Positions 40,836 through 48,126 of a stretch of 48,126 nucleotides of DNA are shown piece after piece. Position numbers and translations under genes: made by a program. Location of the stretch: the NCBI GenBank assembly GCA_003353955.1, contig PIVJ01000012.1, positions 1 to 48,126 of the forward strand, given 5' to 3'. Within the stretch, counting starts at the first letter, position 1; each line of letters opens with the position of its first letter. Under the pieces are notes generated by a model. That model did no database searches and had not been told where the DNA came from. It was given only the letters and a program-made list of their open reading frames with translations. This DNA comes from Bacteroidota bacterium. GTDB lineage: Bacteria; Bacteroidota; Bacteroidia; Bacteroidales; GCA-2711565.

Positions 40836-40869
40836 TGTGTTGTGTTTTTTTAAAAAAAAATTTAGGGTG

Positions 40870-40900
40870 CAAAGATAAGAGTTAATTGTATACAACCAAC
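40870..40900 (-). promoter_or_regulatory. Promoter of the cold-shock gene
   Basis: Minus-strand GTTG (40900-40897), 19 bases, TATCTTTG (40877-40870). The -7 is perfect and the -33 has one mismatch. The leader would be about 28 bases, A-rich, before the ATG at 40835. Confidence 0.65.
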
Positions 40901-41000
40901 TTTTTTTTAAATTATATTGATATTTATCGCTAATATTCTTCTTTTATTCAGAAACTTCACACTGCTGATTTATGTTTTACGAAATCATTTGTGCTTTATA

Positions 41001-42032
41001 TTAAAGCTTATAGCCGCTTTCAGCGAGTTCGGCTAACACCGGTTTGTATATCTCTATTGTTGGTATTAAAACACCTTTTGATCGTATCGCTCCTTCCAGT
41101 AGCGATCTTGAAGCAATGGCTGCCGGAAGTGAAACTGCTCTTGCTATTGCGGAATGCCCATAAGACCCTTCCTTCTACTTTCATGGTCGCCATTCTTTTT
41201 TTAGTGCGCATACCGGTTTCTACCACCGCTTTGTTATGAACAATAATCATATCCTTTTCATAATCCTTATAAATCAATTTTTCCTGCATGAGATTCAATA
41301 ATACATCCGCCTTGCTTCCCTTGCTGATATGTATTAGTAGATCGTCAAAAAAATCAAGCCACTGTATCTGCTTAATGATGTCTGATGATACCTTTAGGTT
41401 GAGCTTGTCTACCACTGCTTGCCTAATGTCAGTACCTTTATTTGCGCCAACGACTGACGCCATAAATTGTCTATATGTTATGCCTTGCAGCTTAATAATT
41501 TCTTCATCGTTTAATAAATTGAGATCTTTCAAACGTTGGGTGGGATTGCAATAATCCGGATGTTGTAACAGGCCTCTATAGAGATTAAATATACCTTCCA
41601 ATCCATACTTTTTATGTAAGGTGTACTGTCCCTGTTTGGGTATGTCTCAAACGTTCCCAGACCGTCAATGTCTACCAATCAGCTGCTATCAAATAAATCT
41701 TCACTGGCAACTTCTATTTTCCTTCCATTTTGTATATAAGCTGCCGGAGTTTGAGCAGCTTTTAACAGTCCGCGAGGACTCCATGAAAACTTGTAATCAT
41801 AGGGATTATTGTTATGCTAAAATGAAGGAATCCCCGAACCATATGATTTAAAGGATGTGACTTTGTCCCCTTCATTATTCACTCGATTTATCAGATGTAT
41901 GGTATCCAAATGATCAATGCCGGGATCTTCTACAATTTTATTTTAAATAATGATTCCAGCCTCTTTGGCTTTATTTATTGTTATAAACTGGCCGTTTTTA
42001 AGAACTTTATCGGTTTTGTAAGCTATATTCAT
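41001..42032 (-). pseudogene. Saccharopine dehydrogenase pseudogene
   Basis: Reading minus from 42032, pieces in different frames join into one saccharopine dehydrogenase: AKEAGIII then a stop; DPGIDHLDTIHLINRVNNEG (catalytic-domain start); SFKSYGSGIPSF, stop; NPYDYKFSWSPRGLLKAAQT; a TGA; DIDGLGTFETYPNRDSTPYI; frameshift; EGIFNLYRGLLQHPDYCNPT; KKRMATMKVEG; frameshift near 41160; then SYGHSAIARAVSLPAAIASR, ending PVLAELAESGYKL and TAA (41003-41001). At least three in-frame stops and two frameshifts occur, and the N-terminal Rossmann part is missing. The longest surviving frame is 41020-41601. The pieces keep high family similarity, so inactivation looks recent. Confidence 0.88.
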
Positions 42033-42043
42033 AAAAACAAAAG

Positions 42044-43258
42044 TTAGTCCAGTATGTCATCGATACTGTTGATTCCATACACCGGGGGAATGCCGGACAT
42101 GAATTCCGTAGTTAGGCTTTCGCTGCCCAATAACAATTTATTTCCCTCGATGATTTTCTCATTGCGCAATTGCTGGGCCCAGTCGATGATACTGTCAATG
42201 GTGGGAACGTCCAGAGATAGTTGGTCAGCAATCCATTTTGCAATACACAGACCATAATGAATGTCGTCTGTGAAGAAGCGATGATCCTTGTCTATGATCC
42301 ATTCGCCGCTTTCCAATTGAATGGTGGGTGGTTTGATAGCTCCCAAGGTCAGTGATGTCGTGAATGATTCGCGAATGTCGGTATTTTCCGATTGGTAAGA
42401 AAGTCTCTCAAGATCAAGATAATCAAGCATATATTGAAAATTCTGCTCAGGATATTTTATTTTGATGGCTTCTCTAACTTTAGAATAGTCCGCATCTAAT
42501 TCCTGTAGAAGGTCGGCCGATTTTTGATCATAATCGCGGTAAAAATACGGAATATCTTCTTTGTTCGCCCATTTTCCATCGTACTTGAGAAACAAAGCGT
42601 AGCAACGCGATGGATGGATAATTTGGTTGTCGACAGAGAGAGTTAATGATAAAAAATTATCGGCCTGTCGGAAATGCCCTTTTTTGAGCCATCGCTCACA
42701 AATGCTTTTCAAAAAAAGATTATTGAGTTCGGAAAAACGATCCCGCGGCGAAACTGCCACAACATTAATCTCCTTACAACCATAAGTCACACCCACCTTA
42801 CCATACTCAATGATCCGGCAAATCCACGGAATTAAACCGATGGCAAAGGCAGTGATATTGCTCAAATCAAACTTTTTCTTGATCTCATCAACCATCCAAT
42901 TAAATCCTGCCTGACCATAGATGGTCCCGACAAACACCTCTTCATCTTTCGCAAGATGCGGCGCAAGACCATGAAGAGCAATACGATATTTGTTTACCGG
43001 CATGCATAAAATCACAAAACGTGCCTGTGGAATGACCTCAGCTGGATTGTCACTGATTTTCGCCAGGGAACCACTAAACTCCTCCAGGGTTTCCCCGTGA
43101 ATCGAGTGCAATTGAAGGTCGACCTTAGGGGACCATTCTTTAGGCCTTCGCGTGAGAATGTTGACGGTAAAACCCGCTCCGGAAAGAAATGGAATCAAAA
43201 TATGAGCACTGCTACCTCCCCCTACAATCGTTACCTCTTTTTTTTCTTGTTTAATCAT
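42044..43258 (-). CDS. NAD/NADP octopine/nopaline (opine) dehydrogenase family protein
   Basis: 404 residues. The N-terminal NAD(P) domain has VTIVGGGSSAHILIPFLSGA and FVILCMPVNKYRIAL; the C-terminal helical domain has NQIIHPSRCYALF (the conserved N..HP pattern of opine dehydrogenases), FYRDYDQKSADLLQELDADY and HYGLCIAKWIADQL. These enzymes reductively join an amino acid to a 2-oxo acid, or run in reverse. The substrate is unknown. The ATG is preceded by AAAGGAGG five bases away, a near-perfect Shine-Dalgarno sequence unusual for Bacteroidota, which suggests acquisition. It abuts the saccharopine dehydrogenase pseudogene (11 bases), and both act on amino-acid secondary amines. Confidence 0.85.
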   Translation of the reverse strand: MIKQEKKEVTIVGGGSSAHILIPFLSGAGFTVNILTRRPKEWSPKVDLQLHSIHGETLEEFSGSLAKISDNPAEVIPQARFVILCMPVNKYRIALHGLAPHLAKDEEVFVGTIYGQAGFNWMVDEIKKKFDLSNITAFAIGLIPWICRIIEYGKVGVTYGCKEINVVAVSPRDRFSELNNLFLKSICERWLKKGHFRQADNFLSLTLSVDNQIIHPSRCYALFLKYDGKWANKEDIPYFYRDYDQKSADLLQELDADYSKVREAIKIKYPEQNFQYMLDYLDLERLSYQSENTDIRESFTTSLTLGAIKPPTIQLESGEWIIDKDHRFFTDDIHYGLCIAKWIADQLSLDVPTIDSIIDWAQQLRNEKIIEGNKLLLGSESLTTEFMSGIPPVYGINSIDDILD

Positions 43259-43829
43259 CTTGCCTCCTTTTTTGTTCGTAATTTTTATATATTAAAATTA
43301 ATGAGTGACTTTGTTTAATATAACTTCTTTACCAATGGCGCATCCATTTCGGAAAAGCATTTTTAACATTGAGAATTCGATAGTAGGATCCAAATACGAA
43401 GTATTCATAAGCACCTATTAAAATTAAACAATAGTACGCATAAATTACTTTTAGTCCCGGCTTGCCGGAATTTGGGCTCAATGCCCAAATAAAGCTGTAT
43501 GTTAAATAATTTATTTATTGCTGTAATTTGGTTTCGTTCCTCATTGAATCACATAAGGCTTAATTGCTTTAGCCGAATGTTCGTTAAAATACATAGTTTA
43601 CAAAAGTTAAAGATTAGACGTTACACTAAATTAGTTTCCAATCTTGTTGATTGTTCTTTATTTCTTAATTCATTTTCGTTATAGAAACCTAAAAATACGT
43701 TTCTATAAAATACTTTCCGAGTTCCATTCCCCAACTCTTGGATCTCTACGCATTCTATTTATTCCTAATTCGTTCATATTTACCACTTTCTGTCCAATTT
43801 CTTATATTACGTATTACCAAATGTAATTT
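43259..43829. other. Intergenic stretch with small hairpins
   Basis: No gene is seen in 571 bases. CCGGCTTGCCGG (43457-43468) and TTTGGGC TCAAT GCCCAAA (43471-43489) are adjacent perfect hairpins that may end the permease transcript coming from the right or belong to the opine dehydrogenase leader. The rest is AT-rich with short, unconvincing frames. Confidence 0.5.
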
Positions 43830-44870
43830 CTATAAGTATCCATATTTATCAGCTATAAAAGTCAATAATAATGATAATAAAAAAGCAATTGTCGGTACAA
43901 TTACCCACATTAAGAAAAACTTTTTCACTTCTGTTTTTCTGAATATATTTTTGGCTCCTAATTTTGCAACACCAATCCCTAAAATCGCAGCTACATTTAA
44001 TTGGACTAATGAGGATGGAATTCCTCTTGTTAATGATGCAACTAACAACAAACTTGAAGATACAAATGCAATAACAACTGCTTCAAACTTTCCAAATAAT
44101 ACAATTTCCTTCCCTGTATTCTTAAGTATCTTATGTCCAAATATAGAACTTCCTATTGCAAAACTTGGGGCAACAATTAAAGTTGATAGTATCATTATTA
44201 ATATAAAATTATTATTTCCTGATATATCAAGTTCATTTGTAGTCATTGTAGCAATTGGTCCAGCTGCATTCGCAACATTATTCGCACCAATTGAGAAAGC
44301 AACATATAATGACATTAATACTAATAATCCATTCCAAATGGGCTTTAAGTTTTCATTCTGTGCTCTCTGTAAGGTGTATCCCCTTTTTCTCATAGGGCGA
44401 TAAATGTATTTCCCTATGAACAAACTAATAAAAAATGAAATTATTGGTAAAATAAACCAAGTTGGTATAATTTCTAAAATTAATTTATCAGAATTCAGGT
44501 CGTTAAAATATAATGCAGGTGCAACAACTGACATTACGGTTGCTTGACTTGTTGATTGGGGGATTCCAGCTAAGTTTGCTATTAGCAAAGAAATTGCAAC
44601 TGAAAACAAAATAATTGAAACAATTGTAAATGACATCATTTCTGGATTTAGCAATCCTTTCCCTATTGTGGTTGCGGTTCCTTTACCAGCTATTATCGCA
44701 CCTAAAAACACCATTACTCCAAATAGTCCTGGTATTATACCTTTTCTAATCACATTTGCTCCATAAGCTGCGGAAAATGCAGGTGCAGTTCCGCTTCCTC
44801 CCATTGTCATTGCTAAAAACATAGCAATAATAAAAGGTATTAAAAGATGGCTAAATAATGGTGAAATCAT
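43830..44870 (-). CDS. PiT-family anion permease, CysP-like
   Basis: 346 residues, about ten membrane helices, with the two PiT repeats. The second repeat has the exact signature SIGANNVANAAGPIA; the first has MTMGGSGTAPAFSAAYGANV instead of GANDVAN. That first-repeat form resembles Bacillus CysP, a sulfate permease of the PiT family, rather than PitA phosphate carriers. LIANLAGIPQSTSQATVMSV is the conserved LPxST-type loop. Sulfate or phosphate, probably with proton or sodium coupling. A CysH gene in the same window fits sulfate, but they are not neighbours. An attC-like element lies just upstream. Confidence 0.8.
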   Translation of the reverse strand: MISPLFSHLLIPFIIAMFLAMTMGGSGTAPAFSAAYGANVIRKGIIPGLFGVMVFLGAIIAGKGTATTIGKGLLNPEMMSFTIVSIILFSVAISLLIANLAGIPQSTSQATVMSVVAPALYFNDLNSDKLILEIIPTWFILPIISFFISLFIGKYIYRPMRKRGYTLQRAQNENLKPIWNGLLVLMSLYVAFSIGANNVANAAGPIATMTTNELDISGNNNFILIMILSTLIVAPSFAIGSSIFGHKILKNTGKEIVLFGKFEAVVIAFVSSSLLLVASLTRGIPSSLVQLNVAAILGIGVAKLGAKNIFRKTEVKKFFLMWVIVPTIAFLLSLLLTFIADKYGYL

Positions 44871-44900
44871 ATTTATTTTTTTATTTATTACCGTTCGTTT

Positions 44901-45031
44901 GGTAACGACAGATATATGCGCTATGTGGGATTTCTGCGTTCATTTAAATCAAACCAAGATAAAGATAATAAAAAGAACCCAAAGCTCGAATTATCTCTTT
45001 CCCCAACATGGCGTATGATGCATTGTTATAG
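44901..45031. other. attC-like structured intergenic element
   Basis: The left arm TAACGACAGATATATGCGCT.. (44903-44930) and right arm CCCCAACATGGCGTATGATG.. (45001-45030, ending TTGTTATAG) are imperfect reverse complements: ATATGCGCTATGT pairs with ACATGGCGTAT and TAAC with GTTA. About 70 AT-rich bases lie between. This two-arm fold ending in AAC and GTT is how integron attC sites look, although the boxes are not standard. Nothing here codes. It lies between the permease and the AlaDH-type gene. Confidence 0.45.
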
Positions 45032-45056
45032 TGTAAATTTCTTGTCATAAAATTTA

Positions 45057-46199
45057 TTAACGAAATTTGTGTGGATATTCTTTTTCACGATTTTGAAATG
45101 AAAGAATTTTTAGATTTTGAATTACTCCTTCTCGAATTTCTATGGATTTTGAAATTGTTATATTCTTATCCCATGCATTAGCTCCCTCCAGAACTTCTGG
45201 CAAAAACGGAAGTAACGCATTTGAAATCTCCCAAGAAGCAGCATTCCAATAATAACTTGGGCTGTGATCTACTGCATAATAATATTTGCCACCTGCTTCA
45301 AACATTGGATCCTCAAAAGATGTGGGTTTGGCACACCAAAAACCCATTCCTTCATCACAACTTATGTCAATAATAAGAGTGCCTTTATTCAATTTATCTG
45401 CATCACGTGCTGGTACAAACATTTTTGGATGGTCGCTATCCTGAAGAACCCCGTTAACAATTATTTGCACATCTGCCAATACTTCTGTAAACGGACGGGT
45501 ACTGCCGTCAGGTTCAACTACAAGCATATTTCCTGATCCATCATTTTTCATTTGTTTGAATGTCATGCCTGGTATTTGATCCTTCACTTCATTTGATGGA
45601 CGACCAGTCAAGACCGTGATATCCTGAAAGCCTTGGCCTTGCAATGCATATATTGCCCCACGGCTAACCGAACCAAAGCTGATTACCACCGCCTTTAGAG
45701 GTTTTCCATAAAACCCGCTAATCCCAGTCAGGCTTAGTGCATGATTTACTCCGGAATAACCTGCTATTTCATTATTTTTATAGAAAGTATGCATAATCTT
45801 ATCACCTGTCCGGCTCCATGTAAACATTTCTTCCCAAGCAATAAGGGTTAGTTTTCTATCTATTGAAACTTGTGTAATTTCTTTCTGTTGTACACAATGT
45901 GGCCATCCCCACACTACTGCACCTTCTCGTATCTCTGACAAATCTGTTGCCAAAGGCTTGGGTATTAGTACACAATCAAAACCGTTCAGGATCTCGTCCC
46001 TGAAGGCTACCCTGCCTGATGAAAGCCTGGCTAAAGTATTGTCATCTATGCCAAATCTCACACCATAGCCTTCTTCAAAAGTAATTTGTTTTCGTAATTT
46101 CTCAGAAATACGCTTTAAATGTTCTGGGTGAATGGGTACCCGCATTTCGTTTTCTTTTAGTGATTTTCCAATCACCCCGATAGTTAAGAGTTGTGCCAT
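45057..46199 (-). CDS. AlaDH/PNT-family dehydrogenase (saccharopine or carboxyethylornithine synthase-like)
   Basis: 380 residues. The N-terminal AlaDh_PNT_N domain begins LTIGVIGKSLKENEMRVPIH (R of the substrate site, with PEH), then FEEGYGVRFGIDD and CVLIPKPLATDLSEI. The NAD domain has AGYSGVNHALSLTGI and KAVVISFGSVSRGAIYALQG (GxGxxxRG), later VNGVLQDSDHP and IIDISCDEGMGF. These features match Lys1-type saccharopine dehydrogenase and N5-(carboxyethyl)ornithine synthase more than alanine dehydrogenase. The exact substrate is uncertain. Together with the opine dehydrogenase and the saccharopine dehydrogenase pseudogene it forms an amino-acid secondary-amine set. The ATG at 46199 gives a normal N-terminus. 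Confidence 0.82.
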   Translation of the reverse strand: MAQLLTIGVIGKSLKENEMRVPIHPEHLKRISEKLRKQITFEEGYGVRFGIDDNTLARLSSGRVAFRDEILNGFDCVLIPKPLATDLSEIREGAVVWGWPHCVQQKEITQVSIDRKLTLIAWEEMFTWSRTGDKIMHTFYKNNEIAGYSGVNHALSLTGISGFYGKPLKAVVISFGSVSRGAIYALQGQGFQDITVLTGRPSNEVKDQIPGMTFKQMKNDGSGNMLVVEPDGSTRPFTEVLADVQIIVNGVLQDSDHPKMFVPARDADKLNKGTLIIDISCDEGMGFWCAKPTSFEDPMFEAGGKYYYAVDHSPSYYWNAASWEISNALLPFLPEVLEGANAWDKNITISKSIEIREGVIQNLKILSFQNREKEYPHKFR

Positions 46200-46488
46200 A
46201 TTGCTGGTTTTTATTACTTATCTGTTTTTTTATATTGTGTAATGAGGAACTAAACGTAGTTCCGATTTGAGAATGAAGATAATAAAAAAGTTGGACAATG
46301 ATCACAAAAAAGATTCCTTACAAACCACCAACAAAACATCTATTTCTGGATCAGAAAAGAAAATTAAAAGTAATGCAAAAGGTAAAGAAAAATATTGCTA
46401 AATTTGGCATGAAAACAAAAAATGTTGGATTCTACAACTTACTGAATATGAGTTGTTAGTCTTAGCGTTAGTCTTAGTTGAAAAGAAA

Positions 46489-47757
46489 ATGAAATTTGAA
46501 GATTTAAAATTGATTCCTTCTTTACTCAAAGCATTGAGGGATGAAAATTATACAGAGCCTACTTCTATTCAGGCTAAATCGATTCCACTGGTTTTAAACG
46601 GAGAAGATGTTTTAGGTAGTGCACAGACCGGAACAGGAAAAACAGCGGCTTTTGCAATTCCTATCATTCAGCATCTGTTTAATGACCAGCAGAATTCAAA
46701 GGGTAAAAGAAAGATTTCATCACTGGTAATTACCCCTACCCGTGAGCTTGCAATACAAATTGGAGAAAGCTTTACGGCTTATGCCAAATATACCAATGTC
46801 AAGAATACCGTGGTTTTTGGAGGAGTTACTCAAGGATCTCAAACCAGTGCCCTGCGCCAAGGCGTGGATGTTTTGGTGGCCACTCCCGGACGCCTACTCG
46901 ATTTGATGAATCAAGGGTATATCTCTTTGCAGGATGTCAAATATTTTGTATTAGATGAAGCGGATCGCATGCTCGATATGGGTTTTATTCACGACATCAA
47001 GAAGATACTAGCCAAATTACCCAAAGAAAGACAGTCCTTATTTTTCTCGGCAACCATGCCTCAAAATATTTTGGATCTGTCGAAACAAATTCTAATCAAC
47101 CCAAAGAAGGTGGCTGTCGATCCCGTTTCTTCCACGGCAGAAACGATTCAGCAGTATTTATATACCACCAATAGAGGAAATAAAAAGGATTTGCTTTTGC
47201 ATATCCTTAAAAACTCTGAACTCAAACAGGTATTGCTTTTTTCAAGAACCAAACACGGGGCAGATCGCATTGCTAGAAATCTCCGGAAGAAAAAAGTTGA
47301 ATGTGCGGCCATTCATGGCGATAAATCTCAAAATCAACGCCAAAAAGCCCTGTATGAATTCAAAGCTGGTAAAATCAGAGTATTAGTAGCTACAGATATT
47401 GCGGCACGTGGGATAGACATCGACAAGCTTCGTTATGTTATCAATTACGACATACCAAATGAGCCTGAAACTTATGTGCATAGAATTGGGCGTTGTGGTC
47501 GTGCCCGTGAAGAGGGCACTTCCATTTCAATCTGTGAACCAGAAGAAAACGTGTATATAAGAGATATCGAAAAGCTCATCAAGCAAAAGATCCAACTAGT
47601 AAGCGACAATCCATTTCCTCAGACAGACAAGCCCATGAATAATGTAGAAAAGAAAGAAAAAGAAAAAGAAAAGCAGCAGCGGAAGCAAGAGTTTTTTGCC
47701 AATCGAAACAAAAAAAGAGGTTCTCAAAACCCAGGCTTCCGAAGAAACAAAAGGTGA
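46489..47757 (+). CDS. DEAD-box RNA helicase (RhlE-type)
   Basis: 422 residues from the ATG at 46489; a frame extension from a TTG at 46453 has no support. The start MKFEDLKLIPSLLKALRDEN and Q-motif YTEPTSIQAKSIP are typical. The motifs follow in order: AQTGTGKTAAF (I), PTRELAIQ (Ia), VATPGRLLD (Ib), VLDEADRML (II), FFSATMP (III), VLLFSRTKHGADRIA (IV), VLVATDIAARGIDI (V) and HRIGRCGRAREEG (VI). A short basic tail (KKEKEKEKQQRKQEFFANRN) ends the chain. It unwinds RNA, probably in ribosome assembly and cold adaptation. Upstream 46200-46488 holds only short lysine-rich frames. Confidence 0.93.
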   Translation: MKFEDLKLIPSLLKALRDENYTEPTSIQAKSIPLVLNGEDVLGSAQTGTGKTAAFAIPIIQHLFNDQQNSKGKRKISSLVITPTRELAIQIGESFTAYAKYTNVKNTVVFGGVTQGSQTSALRQGVDVLVATPGRLLDLMNQGYISLQDVKYFVLDEADRMLDMGFIHDIKKILAKLPKERQSLFFSATMPQNILDLSKQILINPKKVAVDPVSSTAETIQQYLYTTNRGNKKDLLLHILKNSELKQVLLFSRTKHGADRIARNLRKKKVECAAIHGDKSQNQRQKALYEFKAGKIRVLVATDIAARGIDIDKLRYVINYDIPNEPETYVHRIGRCGRAREEGTSISICEPEENVYIRDIEKLIKQKIQLVSDNPFPQTDKPMNNVEKKEKEKEKQQRKQEFFANRNKKRGSQNPGFRRNKR

Positions 47758-47782
47758 TTAAACCAAACAGTTTACAACAAAA

Positions 47783-47811
47783 AATAAACGCCATTAAAAC
47801 AGGTGTTTATT
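47783..47811 (+). terminator. Possible hairpin terminator after the helicase
   Basis: AATAAACGCC (47783-47792) and GGTGTTTATT (47802-47811) pair with one G-T wobble, 26 bases after the stop. There is no T-run, so support is moderate. Confidence 0.4.
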
Positions 47812-47835
47812 CAGAACGTTAGTCTCAATTTAATA

Positions 47836-48126
47836 TCAACTGTTATGAGATACGATACGATTATAGGAGATATAAAGATTAGGGAAGCCCAATTCAGGCT
47901 CTATAGCCATATAAGCTAAACCTGATTTTCCAAAAACTCCAACTTGTTCAATACGATATTTTCCTCTTTTGCTTCTTATCAATGATGTATCCGAAAATAT
48001 TTTATGGCAATTCAATAAATCTTTCTCATTCAATTTATGACACTGTGCAAACTCATATGCTTCTATTAAACCCTCAATTTCTTCAATTTCTTTTCCAATC
48101 TTGAATTTATCTTTATTCAGCTCATA
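47836..48126 (-). pseudogene. N-terminal fragment of a Fic-family protein, cut by the window end and broken at its 3' side
   Basis: Open from the window edge, the minus frame reads IEEIEGLIEAYEFAQCHKLN, EKDLLNCHKIFSDTSLIRSK, RGKYRIEQVGVFGKSGLAYM and AIEPE. This is the N-terminal helical region of Bacteroidota Fic/DOC proteins (KLNEKDLLxxHxI..., GxYRxxxVGVxxxxGLxYxAxEP). After IEPE the sequence changes to an unrelated LGFPNLYISYNRIV and stops at 47836. The Fic core with HPFxxGNGR is missing, so no AMP transfer is possible. The 5' part lies outside the window. Confidence 0.75.

Noticed and set aside
41030-41050. Match to the GGCTAACACCGG start of the attC-like element
   Set aside because: It lies inside the saccharopine dehydrogenase pseudogene in its reading frame and has no second arm; chance identity.
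43738-44403. Plus-strand frame of 221 codons opposite the PiT-type permease
   Set aside because: Antisense shadow. The minus strand carries the clear PiT signature over the same bases.
46273-46459. Two overlapping short frames upstream of the DEAD-box gene (46273-46401, 42 aa; 46298-46459, 53 aa), both lysine-rich
   Set aside because: AT-rich DNA produces such frames easily. They overlap in different frames, match nothing I recognise and lack promoter or ribosome signals.
1-48126. CRISPR arrays, tRNA or rRNA genes
   Set aside because: No regularly spaced direct repeats of CRISPR type, and no tRNA cloverleaf or rRNA sequence was recognised on either strand by eye. A tRNAscan/Infernal run would be decisive.

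Overview
The window reads as the chromosome of a member of the Bacteroidota, possibly a marine or sediment lineage. The evidence is AT-rich DNA, promoters of the TTTG / TAnnTTTG type, almost no Shine-Dalgarno sequences, a fused CcoNO oxidase subunit, a TonB receptor with a carboxypeptidase-regulatory-like N-terminus, DUF1573, DUF4293 and DUF1343/NamZ proteins, and a Rho factor with a long N-terminal insert. Mpl indicates peptidoglycan of the meso-diaminopimelate type.

Layout. Positions 1-2.9 kb are accessory and decayed: an IS21 end with a truncated istA, a structured attC-like intergenic element, a lone CPBP protease gene and an internal piece of a type I restriction HsdR. From 2.9 to 11.7 kb on the minus strand lies a full cbb3 cytochrome oxidase locus (ccoI, ccoS, ccoNO, ccoQ, ccoP, ccoG, ccoH and a SafE/DsbD-like membrane protein). 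A decayed IS3 transposase sits between ccoP and ccoG. After an HU remnant and rsmE comes a minus-strand amino-acid block (20.9 to 13.3 kb): an ADP-forming acyl-CoA synthetase, a PLP aminotransferase, a double-length tyrosine phenol-lyase/tryptophanase-like protein and an ornithine-cyclodeaminase-family dehydrogenase.

The double-length lyase is the most remarkable object here. It is two tandem lyase domains in one chain. The N-terminal copy has lost the residues that hold PLP and substrate, including the Schiff-base lysine. It keeps the residues that, in the known enzymes, reach across into the partner subunit's active site. The C-terminal copy shows the opposite pattern. The chain therefore looks like a covalent catalytic dimer with a single composite active site.

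From 21.9 to 26.1 kb a TonB-dependent receptor and a secreted GH37 trehalase form a small uptake and degradation pair. They are followed by a secreted BNR/VPS10-type protein, a membrane protein of unknown function, DUF1573, a class I aminotransferase, NamZ, a LolC/E-like permease, CysH, Mpl, Rho, DUF4293, a phosphodiesterase and a cold-shock protein: ordinary chromosomal genes. From 41 to 46.2 kb there is an opine/lysine-type set: a saccharopine dehydrogenase pseudogene, an octopine/nopaline dehydrogenase, and an AlaDH/PNT-type (saccharopine or carboxyethylornithine synthase-like) dehydrogenase, with a CysP-like PiT permease and a second attC-like element between them. The window ends with a DEAD-box helicase and a Fic-family gene broken near the window edge.

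At least eight decayed genes (istA, hsdR, IS3 orfB, HU, an NAD(P)-binding epimerase, MscS, saccharopine dehydrogenase, Fic) lie between intact genes, so this chromosome carries many fixed remnants of transfer and deletion.
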